In this document: positions 47,601-56,367 of the stretch, in pieces
Numbering within the stretch: the first letter of the stretch is position 1
Layout of the letters: the number at the start of each line of letters is the position of its first letter
Assembly (NCBI GenBank): GCA_050486285.1
Contig: JBJHCZ010000005.1
Coordinates: 1-64,000 of the forward strand
From: JAITWN01 sp050486285
Lineage (GTDB): Bacteria; Pseudomonadota; Gammaproteobacteria; SZUA-140
Reading direction: 5' to 3'
DNA length: 64,000 bases
Translations under genes and position numbers: made by a program
The notes under the pieces: model-generated
What the model was told of the DNA's origin: nothing
The model's database searches: none
The model's input: the letters and a program-made list of their open reading frames with translations, nothing else

Positions 47601-48166
47601 GAGCGCACGCCCAGGATCGCGCGGCGCAGCTCCTGCACCGACTCCGCCGACAGCCCGCCTTGCTTTGCGACCTTCTCCGCCACCTCGGCCGCCTCGATCT
47701 TGGCCTGCTCGCGGATGGCCTTCTCGCGCTTCACATTCTCGCTTGCAGCTCGCTCGAGCCGCGCCACTGACAGCGACAGATGCTTGAGGTTCTCGATCAT
47801 CCCCGGCATCGACTCGGCGGTGATCTCGCCGTCCTGCATCTTGAGCGAGAGATCGAAGGCCAGCGTGCGCAACATCTCGTTGACCAGGTGACCGAGCTGG
47901 CCCTGCGGCGCGGCGCCGAGCTTGGCGATCCATGCCTCGGCTATCTGGCGCGACTGACGCAGTTTGTCGCCGACCTCGCGCATGCGCAGGTCGTAGCGGT
48001 TGACGGCATGCCTACTGACCTTGAGTTCGGGGTGGCCGATCTGATCGAGCAGCTCGTTGAGTCGCTCGGTAGCCTGTTCCTGGGTGATGGCCGGATCACG
48101 CAGCCAGGCGTTGACGGCCTCGCGCGCGGGCTCAGGCAGGCGGTCAATCGTCGACTGGCGGCCCAT
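47597..48166 (-). CDS. Small terminase subunit (DUF3486, Mu gp27-like)
   Basis: A 189-residue, mostly helical protein. GRQSTIDRLPEPAREAVNAWLRDP and HPELKVSRHAVNRYDLRM form the HTH-like start typical of DUF3486. The C-terminal half is coiled coil (VARLERAASENVKREKAIREQ). It recognises the packaging site near the phage end and partners with the large subunit, whose GTG it overlaps. Confidence 0.9.
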   Translation of the reverse strand: MGRQSTIDRLPEPAREAVNAWLRDPAITQEQATERLNELLDQIGHPELKVSRHAVNRYDLRMREVGDKLRQSRQIAEAWIAKLGAAPQGQLGHLVNEMLRTLAFDLSLKMQDGEITAESMPGMIENLKHLSLSVARLERAASENVKREKAIREQAKIEAAEVAEKVAKQGGLSAESVQELRRAILGVRS

Positions 48167-48453
48167 CAGAGTCGCGGCCTCGACACGCCGGGCGCGATAG
48201 CGCGGCCGAGCGCGACATCTTCGCCGCGCCGGGTCAGTCTGACCTTGAGAAGCGTGTCGCCCTCGAGTGTGACGAGCCCTTGCTCGGCGAGCCAGTGGAT
48301 CTCGGTGCGCAGGCGATCACGGCCGATGCGCTCGCCGAATGTCTCGAGGCCGAGGCCGATCACGTCCTCGTTGTGAGAGAAGTCGGCGTCGCCGGCCAGG
48401 ATATCGAGCACCAGGCGGCGGTGATATTGGGCGATCAGTTCGCTATACGACAT
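48166..48453 (-). CDS. Gp26-like phage protein (VpaChn25_0724 family)
   Basis: A 95-residue winged-helix-like protein (SYSELIAQYHRRLVLDILAGD, then RTEIHWLAEQGLVTLEG). It corresponds to the gene between DUF2730 and DUF3486 in Mu-like phages (gp26). The function is unknown; the fold suggests DNA binding. Start and stop overlap its neighbours by one or a few bases. Confidence 0.8.
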   Translation of the reverse strand: MSYSELIAQYHRRLVLDILAGDADFSHNEDVIGLGLETFGERIGRDRLRTEIHWLAEQGLVTLEGDTLLKVRLTRRGEDVALGRAIAPGVSRPRL

Positions 48454-48812
48454 CAGTCCCGCTCCCTGTTCAGCAGGTGTTCATTCATCAGCGCGACGTT
48501 GCGACTGAGCCCCTCGATGATCCCTGACAGCTTGGCGATGTCGCCATGCAAGGTGTCCAGTCGTCTCGACAGGCTGTCATTGATCTGCTGTATATCCTCG
48601 TGCGTCGGCGCGTGGTTCGCGTTGGTCTCCAGCCGGGCAAGCTGGTCAGCGTGGCGATTGGTGCGCGCATACATCTCGCCCTCGAGCAACCGGATCTTGT
48701 CCGTCGTCGCCCGCGTGCGGGCGACGACGTAGACATAGACCCCCAGGATCCCGGTGATCAGGAACTGGACGACGTTGAACCAGAACTGCGCCGAGACGTA
48801 ATCCATGATCAC
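48453..48812 (-). CDS. DUF2730 membrane protein (Mu gp25-like)
   Basis: A 119-residue protein with one membrane helix (FWFNVVQFLITGILGVYVYVVA) followed by a charged coiled coil (IRLLEGEMYARTNRHADQLARLE). This is the DUF2730/gp25 family of Mu-like phages, possibly an inner-membrane spanin or holin accessory. It begins the packaging block. Confidence 0.8.
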   Translation of the reverse strand: MIMDYVSAQFWFNVVQFLITGILGVYVYVVARTRATTDKIRLLEGEMYARTNRHADQLARLETNANHAPTHEDIQQINDSLSRRLDTLHGDIAKLSGIIEGLSRNVALMNEHLLNRERD

Positions 48813-49189
48813 TAGACGGCGTCGGCGTTCTCGATTTCGACGTCTGCGTCGAACTGCCAGCTCTGCGCGCTGGTCTTCTCGCCGAGCGATTCGACCTGGC
48901 GGTTTAGCAGCGTGGCGCCGTTATCGACGCCCCATTCCTCCCAGGCATGATTGGCCTGGGCGGTGCCGAACAGCGACCGGAACGACAGCGTGTTGCTGCT
49001 GCGTTGCGGGTAACCGATCTCCATACCCTGCTGCGAGGTATTCTGGCCCTGCAGCGCACTGTGGGTCTCATCGAAGGCATCATCACCGTCGCCGACGACG
49101 AGGCGCGCGTTGGAGTTGTCGAGGGGATCGACTGTCTCGCCGATCAGCAGTGACGCGATGAGGTCGCGGCCAACATTAAGCAGGGGCAT
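48812..49189 (-). CDS. Small tail-fibre module protein
   Basis: A 125-residue protein. NVGRDLIASLLIGETV, NARLVVGDGDDAFD and QRSSNTLSFRSLFGTAQANHAWEEWGV resemble a small family that sits beside minor tail or fibre genes in diverse phages. It belongs with the fibre-like block 48812-53749 upstream of the packaging genes. Role unproven. Confidence 0.55.
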   Translation of the reverse strand: MPLLNVGRDLIASLLIGETVDPLDNSNARLVVGDGDDAFDETHSALQGQNTSQQGMEIGYPQRSSNTLSFRSLFGTAQANHAWEEWGVDNGATLLNRQVESLGEKTSAQSWQFDADVEIENADAV

Positions 49190-49457
49190 CGGTAGTTTCC
49201 TCCTGTTCCTGGACGACGGCGATTGCTGCGTTGATCTGATCGACTCGCTCGCCGCTGTGGCCGATCAGATGGTCGACATCAAACCTGAGCAGCCGCACCT
49301 GGTCGATCAGCGGCAGCGGCTTGCCTGCCTTGTCGACGACGTTGCCGCCCTTGATTACGACCTTCCTGGCCTGCTCGCCGGAGACATGGGCGGTGTCGCC
49401 CGCGGCCGTCGACTCGTAGCCGTTGTAGATCGTGAAATCAGCCTTCACTCGGATCAT
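49176..49457 (-). CDS. Hypothetical phage protein of the fibre module
   Basis: A 93-residue protein beginning MIRVKADFTIYNGYESTAAGDTAH. A beta-rich N terminus is followed by a segment with DQVRLLRFDVDHLIGHSGERVDQ and an acidic tail. It overlaps both neighbours, so it is part of the same operon. No family is recognised. Confidence 0.55.
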   Translation of the reverse strand: MIRVKADFTIYNGYESTAAGDTAHVSGEQARKVVIKGGNVVDKAGKPLPLIDQVRLLRFDVDHLIGHSGERVDQINAAIAVVQEQEETTDAPA

Positions 49458-49689
49458 CTTTCACCTCCTGTAATTGGCCGTTAACCGGCCTGAAAACGCG
49501 CTTGGTGCCTTTGTCGAAGTCGTGTTCGATGACCTCGGCAGGCAGCTTGCGCTCGTCACGACGCGGCGGATCGCCGTCCCACTTCGTGACACGCGTGCGC
49601 TTGACTCGCATGCGTGCCGGGGTTTTGCCATGCCCGCGCCGGGATTGCAATGCGCCGAGCATGGTGTGCCACAGATCGCGCAGCTTCAT
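49438..49689 (-). CDS. Hypothetical phage protein, short and basic
   Basis: An 83-residue protein (KLRDLWHTMLGALQSRRGHGK, then VTKWDGDPPRRDERKL). It is rich in Arg and Lys with no recognisable domain. It overlaps the neighbours by 4 and 20 nt, which supports a real gene. Confidence 0.5.
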   Translation of the reverse strand: MKLRDLWHTMLGALQSRRGHGKTPARMRVKRTRVTKWDGDPPRRDERKLPAEVIEHDFDKGTKRVFRPVNGQLQEVKDDPSEG

Positions 49690-50009
49690 GACGACCTCAC
49701 ACGCGCCACCCGCGCGACCTCCCAGTGCCCCCGCACGCCGGCACCGGCATCGGCATCAATGACGGCGGTGTACTTGCTGTCTGCGACATACGGCAGGTCG
49801 TGCTTGAGCTGCCCGATGTAGCGGCCCTGGCTGCCGGGCTGGAAGGCCATCGGCAGCGGCCAGTCCTCGCCGGCAAGCGGCTCTCCGTCGGGACCGATGA
49901 TCGTACAGGTCACGCCGGCGTGATTGATCACCGCGCCGGTCATCGACTCACGCAGATGATCGATCACGACCTGGTTGCTGTTGAGGATGTAGAAGGCTTC
50001 GACTCTCAT
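49686..50009 (-). CDS. Ig-like phage surface-module protein
   Basis: A 107-residue, mainly beta protein: VEAFYILNSNQVVIDHLRES, TIIGPDGEPLAGEDWPLPMAF, QGRYIGQLKHDLPY. Alternating strands suggest an Ig-like or baseplate upper-protein domain. It starts with ATGA overlap after the 1247-aa protein, so it is probably part of the same surface assembly. Function inferred from fold impression and position. Confidence 0.5.
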   Translation of the reverse strand: MRVEAFYILNSNQVVIDHLRESMTGAVINHAGVTCTIIGPDGEPLAGEDWPLPMAFQPGSQGRYIGQLKHDLPYVADSKYTAVIDADAGAGVRGHWEVARVARVRSS

Positions 50010-53000
50010 GAGGTTTCATCCGGATTGATCTCGAGCCGGGCGGCGAGATCGGGACTGATCGTGACCTCGCTGTCGAGCAGCGTCCGCAGGCTGACCACGC
50101 CGACCAACCGCCCGGTCTCGTTATCGATGGCGCTCTTGAGCGACTGCTCGGTGATGCGCAGGGTGAGGCCGTCGCCGACCTGGACGACGACGGTAGGGAC
50201 CGTGGTCTTCTCGTCGATCGCGATGCCGAAGCGGTCGAGGGCCGCGAGAGCGACGGCGAGATCGCGGTGCTCGATCATCGCGAGCCCTGCGCTGTCAGAG
50301 GCAGTGACCTCAGCGAAGACGGAGGCCGTCTCTCCGAGAATCTGCATGCGCAGCGCATCGACCCCGTGGACCGACTGCTGGACCACACCTGCGGCGGGCG
50401 CGCCGAGCAAGACCGCGTCGCTGCCGGCGATCTGCGTGACCTCAGAGATGATCTGCGCGGCTGCGGCAAGGCTGATGGACAGCGTGTCGCTCTGCTGCAG
50501 CGCAGCCAGGATCTCGGCTATGCCGGGCGTACGCAGCGCCAGCACGTCCTCGCGGGACAACCGCGTCAGCACCGGCCCGGCCTGATCATCGGCCGCCAGC
50601 GCGGCCTGGTCGGCCTGCTGAACCACGACCGCAATCATGCCTGCCGCGTCGACTGCCGCCACCGCGGCCGTGTCGATGGCGCTGACACCGACCGCTGTCG
50701 CGGCGCTGCCGGACGCGCCGATGCCGACCGTGGCCATGCTCTCGATCTCGCCATAGAGCGCAGCGACCAGGTCGTCGGCGGCGAGGCGGATCTCGTCGGC
50801 ACGATGGAGGCGGGCATTGACCTCGCTGGATTCCTCGCTCGCGCTGATTGCGGCCTGGTCGGCGCGGTCGATCACGGCAGCGATACGGTCGGCATTGTCG
50901 GCAGCGCCGACCGCGAGCGCATCGCCGGTCGCGGCGTTGACCTGGGGACTCCCGTCTCCAGTGGCACGCAGATCGATCGTGTCGCTGCGGTCGAGGGCAG
51001 CGTGAATCGCCTGGACCGCATCGACAGACGCGGTCGTGAGCCTGTCGGTGCGGATCAGCCGGGCCATCAGCGCGACGGATTCGAGGACGGCGAGATCCAG
51101 GGTGTCGGTGGCGGCGACCGAGATCAGCGGCGATGCGGATTCGGCGCCGGCGATCGCAGCATCATCCACAGCGCTGACCTGCACGCCCGTCTCGCCCTGG
51201 CCGGGGGCACCGGCCGAGACGCGGTCGCTGCCGTGAATCTCGACACTGGCGATCTCGAAGTCGGTATGCAGGGCATCGCCGAGGTTCCATTGCCAGGACT
51301 CATAGGCGACGGTGATACGGTACTCACCTTCTTCCGTGATCTCGTCCAGCACGCCGCCGATGGCGCCGGCCTCTCCCAGATCGATGATGTCGAGCTGCAG
51401 AAACTCCCCGGCGTACGGGACAGGAGCCTCCTCGGTGTCGTCGATCGCATCGCGCAGATGCAGCGATGTCGGCGCGGGGTCACTTATCAGCGACACACCG
51501 ATCAGGATACGGCCGTGGTTGACGTCTGAAATTGCACCCCACTCGGTGCCGAATTCCGACACGATCAGGATGGCGAGGTCGTGCAGCATGTCCGGCGATG
51601 GACGAACGGCTACAGACAGGTTATCCGCCCATGAAATAGCGTAAGCCCACGCCACATCTCTGACCGGGCCGACGTTATCCGTGAACAGGCCCATCGCGAT
51701 GCCATCTTCCGCGCCAGCGCCGGTCCCGGCGAACTTCGATAACCCCTCTGACACAGGGTGTCCATCGGATAGCCCAGTCGTCGGGTAAAACACAGGGAGG
51801 GTGTCGTTACTCCCGCTCCATCCCGGACGCTCGCCCCGCCATTGTGGGCGAGGTTCGAATGGCTGCGACTCCGGCGCACCTCCCGCATAAAAACCGAACA
51901 TCGTGACCAATAGTTCGTCCATGCCGCAAGGCACGTCCTCTAGTATATGCGTATCTCCGTCCTCGACCATCGGGTAAGGAGTGACACCCGGCGGAGCCCA
52001 TGATCCAGTTGCCGCCCACATCCCCGCTTTTACGGAGCCCACAGGCAAAACCTGATCGACGTTCTCCAGAGCGACGCTAGCTATCCAGATACTTTTCTGA
52101 CTCTGCTCACTGACCCACGTAAAGCGATGCGTGTTAGTGCCTGACGGGACGCCGGTCAAAATAAACGCCTCTGCCCCGCCGCTGCCATGCCTGTCGATTT
52201 GATCGCGATCAGAGAGGGTCTGCGCGATCTTTGTCATCTGCACGTCGTCATAGAAGGCGTCGTGCGGTACGGTCAAATGCGGAGATGCATCGGGGGTTCC
52301 ATACGCAATGTCATGGGTCGCGAGCACAGCCCGATCTCTGCCACCTGTTGTCAGCGGTCCTTGCTGCGTAACAGTGGAAACGGTGTCGTAGCCAGCAGCA
52401 ACATGGCCGGTGCTTTCATCGGGGGCGAACTTCTTGATCCCGGTGCGATGCCAGTCGTAATGGACTCGGAACCAGGACTCGTCAGACCACTCCCCCTCTC
52501 CAGCGTTGTTGACCGCCCTCATCCTGACATTATGAACGTCGCCAGATTCGAGGTCTGATATGAGATTGAGGGGCTGTACTAAGGGGTCGGAGCTATAGGC
52601 CGCATCGACTGCGTCGCCGCCATCCAGACTGTATTGCAGCTTGAACCCCGTCGTATCAGCGTCCTCACCGAAGTAACGGATGTTCCGCAGCGCTGCCGCA
52701 TCGTGACCGGCTGCGACACTGAATGCAGGTACATCGGTCGGGGCATCTTCTTCTGCGGGCGGCGCTGCTGCAGGCACGAAAGCCACGCCGCCAGCCGTGC
52801 CGACGGTAGCCCCGCCTGAACCTCCTGTCGGCGTCCATGTGCCTGTCGTAGTAGACCCTTCCGCTGTGCGCACAGCGGCGGCAATAGCAGCGTAACCAGA
52901 GCCACCGATAAACTCCAGCCGATCCCACGGGGACTCTATCGCCAGATTGGTGGCGCCAATCCTGCCTCCGAACGCAATGACTAAATCGCCTTCTTCAGAA

Positions 53001-53749
53001 TTTACGACGCCAGCGTTGGTGAGATTATTAATCCATCTCGCCTCTCGGACCTCATCCACTCCGCTGAGTACAATAGCTATCGCCGTAATGTCATGGGCGT
53101 TCTCGTTCTCGTCGAATACCTGAACATTGAAAGTACCTACAGGCGGGTCGATCATTACGTTTGCTATGAAGGATGAACCGACCTCAGCGACGGGAGTCAT
53201 CGACACCCCGTCGAATCTGGATATCAGAGTCTCCTGATCCAGGTTGCCAGTCAGCACCAGCAACACAACCCCGTCTTCATCCGGGATCGTGACGGGGAAA
53301 GTAAGTTGGTAGTCTGCGACTTGCGCGGAGGTGTGCGAGACAACCTCGACCTCCCCGAGAGACGTGGCGTCCTCCTCGATTTCGAACGTGTATGTGTAGA
53401 GCTCCAGCAGCGGGATGCCGTCATCCTCTACGCATAGGTAGAAGGTGTACGTGCCCGGAGAGAGCCCGATAAACAGCCCGGATGGGGTGAGCACGGCGTG
53501 GTTGTATATCTCCCCCGCGCTAATGAGGGCCGACCGCTGACTCCCTACCTGCCCGGAGACTCCTCCCGCCTTGACGTCAGCGGCCGTTATGGACTCATTG
53601 ACCGCCCCCGATGCTAAGACCAGATATGCGTGGAGGTCTCCCTCGACGGTGAACTCATCCGTCTCGAACTGGAAGCCGACCTCCCCGTCGCTGCCGGTCG
53701 AGGCGGTTTTAGCTATTGCGACGAGGGAGTCTTCGACGAGGAGGGTCAT
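50006..53749 (-). CDS. Large surface protein with repetitive C-terminal region
   Basis: A 1247-residue protein without a known family. The N-terminal 350 residues are beta-rich, with Ig-like pieces (GLFIGLSPGTYTFYLCVEDDG). A fibronectin-like segment lies near 350-440 (FKLQYSLDGGDAVDAAY, HNVRMRAVNNAGEGEW). Residues about 840-1190 consist of degenerate repeats of roughly 35-45 residues built on D-x-L/A runs (DTIDLRATGD, DALAVGAADNADRIAAV, DEIRLAADDLVAAL, DALRMQILGETASVFAEV). Such repeats occur in phage fibres. The gene lies between the lysis cassette and packaging genes, far from the main tail cluster. Confidence 0.6.
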   Translation of the reverse strand: MTLLVEDSLVAIAKTASTGSDGEVGFQFETDEFTVEGDLHAYLVLASGAVNESITAADVKAGGVSGQVGSQRSALISAGEIYNHAVLTPSGLFIGLSPGTYTFYLCVEDDGIPLLELYTYTFEIEEDATSLGEVEVVSHTSAQVADYQLTFPVTIPDEDGVVLLVLTGNLDQETLISRFDGVSMTPVAEVGSSFIANVMIDPPVGTFNVQVFDENENAHDITAIAIVLSGVDEVREARWINNLTNAGVVNSEEGDLVIAFGGRIGATNLAIESPWDRLEFIGGSGYAAIAAAVRTAEGSTTTGTWTPTGGSGGATVGTAGGVAFVPAAAPPAEEDAPTDVPAFSVAAGHDAAALRNIRYFGEDADTTGFKLQYSLDGGDAVDAAYSSDPLVQPLNLISDLESGDVHNVRMRAVNNAGEGEWSDESWFRVHYDWHRTGIKKFAPDESTGHVAAGYDTVSTVTQQGPLTTGGRDRAVLATHDIAYGTPDASPHLTVPHDAFYDDVQMTKIAQTLSDRDQIDRHGSGGAEAFILTGVPSGTNTHRFTWVSEQSQKSIWIASVALENVDQVLPVGSVKAGMWAATGSWAPPGVTPYPMVEDGDTHILEDVPCGMDELLVTMFGFYAGGAPESQPFEPRPQWRGERPGWSGSNDTLPVFYPTTGLSDGHPVSEGLSKFAGTGAGAEDGIAMGLFTDNVGPVRDVAWAYAISWADNLSVAVRPSPDMLHDLAILIVSEFGTEWGAISDVNHGRILIGVSLISDPAPTSLHLRDAIDDTEEAPVPYAGEFLQLDIIDLGEAGAIGGVLDEITEEGEYRITVAYESWQWNLGDALHTDFEIASVEIHGSDRVSAGAPGQGETGVQVSAVDDAAIAGAESASPLISVAATDTLDLAVLESVALMARLIRTDRLTTASVDAVQAIHAALDRSDTIDLRATGDGSPQVNAATGDALAVGAADNADRIAAVIDRADQAAISASEESSEVNARLHRADEIRLAADDLVAALYGEIESMATVGIGASGSAATAVGVSAIDTAAVAAVDAAGMIAVVVQQADQAALAADDQAGPVLTRLSREDVLALRTPGIAEILAALQQSDTLSISLAAAAQIISEVTQIAGSDAVLLGAPAAGVVQQSVHGVDALRMQILGETASVFAEVTASDSAGLAMIEHRDLAVALAALDRFGIAIDEKTTVPTVVVQVGDGLTLRITEQSLKSAIDNETGRLVGVVSLRTLLDSEVTISPDLAARLEINPDETS

Positions 53750-54366
53750 CGATCAGGCTCTGGCACGGCATTCACCTGCTCTCTCAGCCACTGCGCCATC
53801 AATGCCCCCCAATACTCGACGGCCGGCGGCCGCAGCACCGCCGTATGTCCGCGCGCAGGATGCCTCCAATAGCTCGCCGAGGTGTCCCAGTTCGTCACAT
53901 TTCGCTCACCGAGCGTGAAGCCATATCGCCCGGCCGCGCCCCATCCGTGCGGAGCCCAGGGCGTCCATAGCGTCGAGAGGCGCCCCCAGGCGCGCCCGAA
54001 CTGCACCGCGAGGTCATGCGGATTGTAGAGGCACAGCACCGATACGCTGTTCGCCCACCAGAGGTCGCGGCGCACGCAGGGCTGGATACCGACCACGGCC
54101 CTGATGTTATGACCGACCGCATGGACGAGCTTGCGGCAGATCAGGAAGCCGTTGCTGTGGCCGATCAGCACATCACCGGGCTCGATGTGATCGACGAGAT
54201 CACGCACGACGCGGCGATTCACCAGTCGGAGCCGCACCGGCCCGGTCCAGCCATAGCCGTGCAGGATCGGCTCGATCCCTACGGCTTCCAGGTGGGGGAT
54301 CAGGTTGCCGACGGATCCGCGCCCGCCATCCGTGACGTTGAAGCCGTGGAATAGGTGGGCGCGCAT
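53746..54366 (-). CDS. Alpha/beta hydrolase-like protein in the lysis region
   Basis: A 206-residue protein. HLFHGFNVTDGG (oxyanion-like HGF), DVLIGHSNGFLICRKL (nucleophile elbow G-H-S-N-G, Ser71), LYNPHDLAVQFGR (candidate acid) and HPARGHTAVLRP (candidate His) give a complete alpha/beta hydrolase triad. No signal peptide is seen. It sits between a lipoprotein gene and the 1247-aa surface gene. An esterase acting on host envelope or on phage exit is possible; the substrate is unknown. Confidence 0.65.
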   Translation of the reverse strand: MRAHLFHGFNVTDGGRGSVGNLIPHLEAVGIEPILHGYGWTGPVRLRLVNRRVVRDLVDHIEPGDVLIGHSNGFLICRKLVHAVGHNIRAVVGIQPCVRRDLWWANSVSVLCLYNPHDLAVQFGRAWGRLSTLWTPWAPHGWGAAGRYGFTLGERNVTNWDTSASYWRHPARGHTAVLRPPAVEYWGALMAQWLREQVNAVPEPDR

Positions 54367-54372
54367 GGTCGA

Positions 54373-54900
54373 TCAGCTCCGTCGCCGGCGCTCGATGTAG
54401 ACCTCAGTCGCCTGATCGATCAGCGCCATCAGGCGTACATGGTCGGCTCCGCTGATGCCGTCGCCCATGCGCGCGGCCTGGGCGATCCAGTCGAGCAGCG
54501 CACTGATCGTGACGCGGTCGTCGGGAGACAGCGCGCCGCTGCCGATGCGTTCGGCGAGCCGGGCCTCGGCCTCGGTAAGCAGGGCATCGAGCAGGAGGCG
54601 GTCAGCGATAGCGAGCCGGTCCCAGCGGATATTCTCGCGTACCTGCGCGGACAGCGCGCCGATCGTGATCGATGCGTTGCTGTCGATGACCGCGCGCACG
54701 CGGTCTACGTGTTGCAGGACGTCGGTGGCGCTGATGGTGCTCGACTGCTCGATGACCTTGAGCGTGGCGTACTGGACGGTCAGCTGCGCGGTAGGGTTAC
54801 GTTCCTTCACGAGCACACTGATCGGGCCGCAGCCGGCGAGCGCAAGTGCGACCAGCAATGTAATGCACATGTATATACGTGGTGATGCAAGGTGGTGCAT
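54373..54900 (-). CDS. Lipoprotein of the lysis cassette
   Basis: A 175-residue lipoprotein. ATG 54900 is chosen because AGGAGG lies 6-7 nt upstream; an internal ATG is at 54870. The signal YMCITLLVALALAGC has a lipobox with Cys24. The mature part is helical (LTVQYATLKVIEQSSTISATDVL, LLLDALLTEAEARLAERIG). Placed right after the amidase, it may be an outer-membrane lysis factor such as a spanin subunit, but it is longer than usual Rz1 proteins. Confidence 0.65.
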   Translation of the reverse strand: MHHLASPRIYMCITLLVALALAGCGPISVLVKERNPTAQLTVQYATLKVIEQSSTISATDVLQHVDRVRAVIDSNASITIGALSAQVRENIRWDRLAIADRLLLDALLTEAEARLAERIGSGALSPDDRVTISALLDWIAQAARMGDGISGADHVRLMALIDQATEVYIERRRRS

Positions 54901-54911
54901 GGTGGTGCCTC

Positions 54912-55427
54912 CTATGCGGGTGCGTTGGGCTTGCTGTTGGCATACTCGCCCTCGGCCAGCACATGACCCTGCGGGGCGCTCATCTGGTGCTCGAGCCAGG
55001 CAGCGACGTCGAAACCGGGGCAAGTCTTGCCGGCGTCGAGATCGCTGTGGCCACAGATCCGGGCGCGAGGGAACCGGCTCTGTAGCCCGCGGATGTTGGC
55101 GGCGAGCATCTTCCATTGCTCGGGGGAGTAGGCGTCGCGGCCGATCAGGCAGATGGCGATGCTGTTGCGGTTGTGATTGCGGACGTGCGCGCCGACCTCT
55201 TCTAGGTGGCGGCCGGTGGCCAGGCCGCCGTTGGTGTAGATGACGAAGTGGTAGCCGACGGCGCGCAGCAGCGGATTCTGCCGCTGACGAAATGGCAACG
55301 CGCGCGCAAATCCGCGCTCGTGGTGCCAGAGATCGACGTCGATGACGTCGTGCCAGCGGCCGTTGGGGGTGTCGGCACAGTGGATGACGATCAGGTCGAT
55401 ATCGGTGAGTTTGCGCGCGCGTTGCAT
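54912..55427 (-). CDS. Endolysin: N-acetylmuramoyl-L-alanine amidase (T7 lysozyme-like)
   Basis: A 171-residue amidase that cuts the peptide from muramic acid in peptidoglycan at lysis. Zinc and catalytic residues of the T7 lysozyme/PGRP fold are all visible: LIVIHCADTP (His16), RAVGYHFVIYTNG (Tyr59), ICGHSDLDAGKTCPGFD (His127, Lys134, Cys136). No signal peptide, so a holin or leader is needed. The first gene of the late region, it follows a palindromic late-promoter candidate by about 30 bp, like lys in Mu. Confidence 0.9.
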   Translation of the reverse strand: MQRARKLTDIDLIVIHCADTPNGRWHDVIDVDLWHHERGFARALPFRQRQNPLLRAVGYHFVIYTNGGLATGRHLEEVGAHVRNHNRNSIAICLIGRDAYSPEQWKMLAANIRGLQSRFPRARICGHSDLDAGKTCPGFDVAAWLEHQMSAPQGHVLAEGEYANSKPNAPA

Positions 55428-55455
55428 GTGGCCATGATCACGGCGCGGCGGGCGG

Positions 55456-55479
55456 GTGTAATGCTGACGAGCGTCAGCA
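55456..55479. promoter_or_regulatory. Palindromic late-promoter element upstream of the amidase
   Basis: GTGTAA followed by TGCTGACG-AG-CGTCAGCA, arms of 8 bp. It shares flank and core with the site at 41503-41528. It lies in the 92-bp gap between the Mor/C-family gene and the amidase. A binding site for that activator is the simplest reading. Confidence 0.6.
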
Positions 55480-55519
55480 GTGGGGTGTTCACTGACGCTT
55501 TGAGGCTAGCCTAAACGGC

Positions 55520-55921
55520 TCACAAAAGCGATGCCTGGCGATCGTCCGCGTTGTCCTCGAGGATACGCCAGACGTGTCGGTCGGACAGGCCATACTCGCG
55601 CGCGAGCTTGCGCGCGGTCCAGCCGGCCTGGTAGCGCTGGCGGATCTCGGCGTCGCGCTGGGCGCGCACCTGGGCAGTGAGGCGCGGCATGTAGATGCGC
55701 TCACCGGCGAATTCCTCGACCAGGCGGACGACCGTTCGGTGACCGAGGTGCTGGATCAGCTCGTGATCGGGGCGGAACTCGGACGGCACGAACAACAGCG
55801 TGCCGCCGTAGAGGTCGACCAGCGTGATGGTGGCCGACCAGCCGATGGCGTCACGCAGGCTCTCCACGATCTCCGGAAGATCGGCGTTGCTGATGTGTTC
55901 GAGCGCGCGGCGGCTGGTCAT
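55520..55921 (-). CDS. mor: Mor/C-family transcription activator
   Basis: A 133-residue DNA-binding activator. The N-terminal dimerisation region (PEIVESLRDAIGWSATITLVDLYGG) and the C-terminal HTH (IRQRYQAGWTARKLAREYGLSDRHVWRIL) fit the Mor family of Mu. In Mu, Mor turns on middle genes and its relative C turns on late genes. Only one such gene is seen here, so it probably drives the late promoters directly. The palindromes near 55462 and 41507 are candidate targets. Confidence 0.88.
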   Translation of the reverse strand: MTSRRALEHISNADLPEIVESLRDAIGWSATITLVDLYGGTLLFVPSEFRPDHELIQHLGHRTVVRLVEEFAGERIYMPRLTAQVRAQRDAEIRQRYQAGWTARKLAREYGLSDRHVWRILEDNADDRQASLL

Positions 55922-56367
55922 GATTTCGGGCAGCCCCTGGCGCGCCGCGCGCGGCGGCCGGCATCATAGCCGAGCATCGCGACGAGCTTCCTCAGCTGCT
56001 CGGGCGTGCAGAATTCCAGCCGATCCACATTGAAGGATCGCTGCGCGATCGCCCGCGCATACTCCCACGGTCGCCGGCTGTCGGTGAGCAGGGCCTCGAT
56101 CTTTCGTAGCAGCGGCCCTTTGTCCTCGCTGTCGATGTTGTGCGGGCGCCCGGGGTACGGCGTGCGCCCGGCCGCGCCGCGGTGGCCGCGCGAGCGCAGG
56201 TGCTCGATCACCTTGCGCCGCCCGGCGGCGTCAAGGTCGGCAGCCGAGCGCACGCGGGCGACGGTCCACAGCATCGCGCGGTAGGCGTCGTCATCCAGGC
56301 CGAGATCCTTCTTGGCCAGGTGGATACGGGCGAGGTCTTTGCTGCGATCAGACATTATGACGCTCAT
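55918..56367 (-). CDS. gemA: GemA/gp16-like regulatory protein (DUF1018)
   Basis: A 149-residue protein from ATG 56367, or 145 residues from ATG 56355 (MSDRSKDLARIHLAKKDLG). The motif ARIHLAKKDLGLDDDAYRAML and the later LRKIEALLTDSRRPWEYARAIA and FCTPEQLRKLVAMLG are typical of DUF1018/GemA. In Mu, GemA affects host gene expression and DNA topology. The gene precedes the mor-like gene, as in other transposable phages. Confidence 0.88.
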   Translation of the reverse strand: MSVIMSDRSKDLARIHLAKKDLGLDDDAYRAMLWTVARVRSAADLDAAGRRKVIEHLRSRGHRGAAGRTPYPGRPHNIDSEDKGPLLRKIEALLTDSRRPWEYARAIAQRSFNVDRLEFCTPEQLRKLVAMLGYDAGRRARRARGCPKS

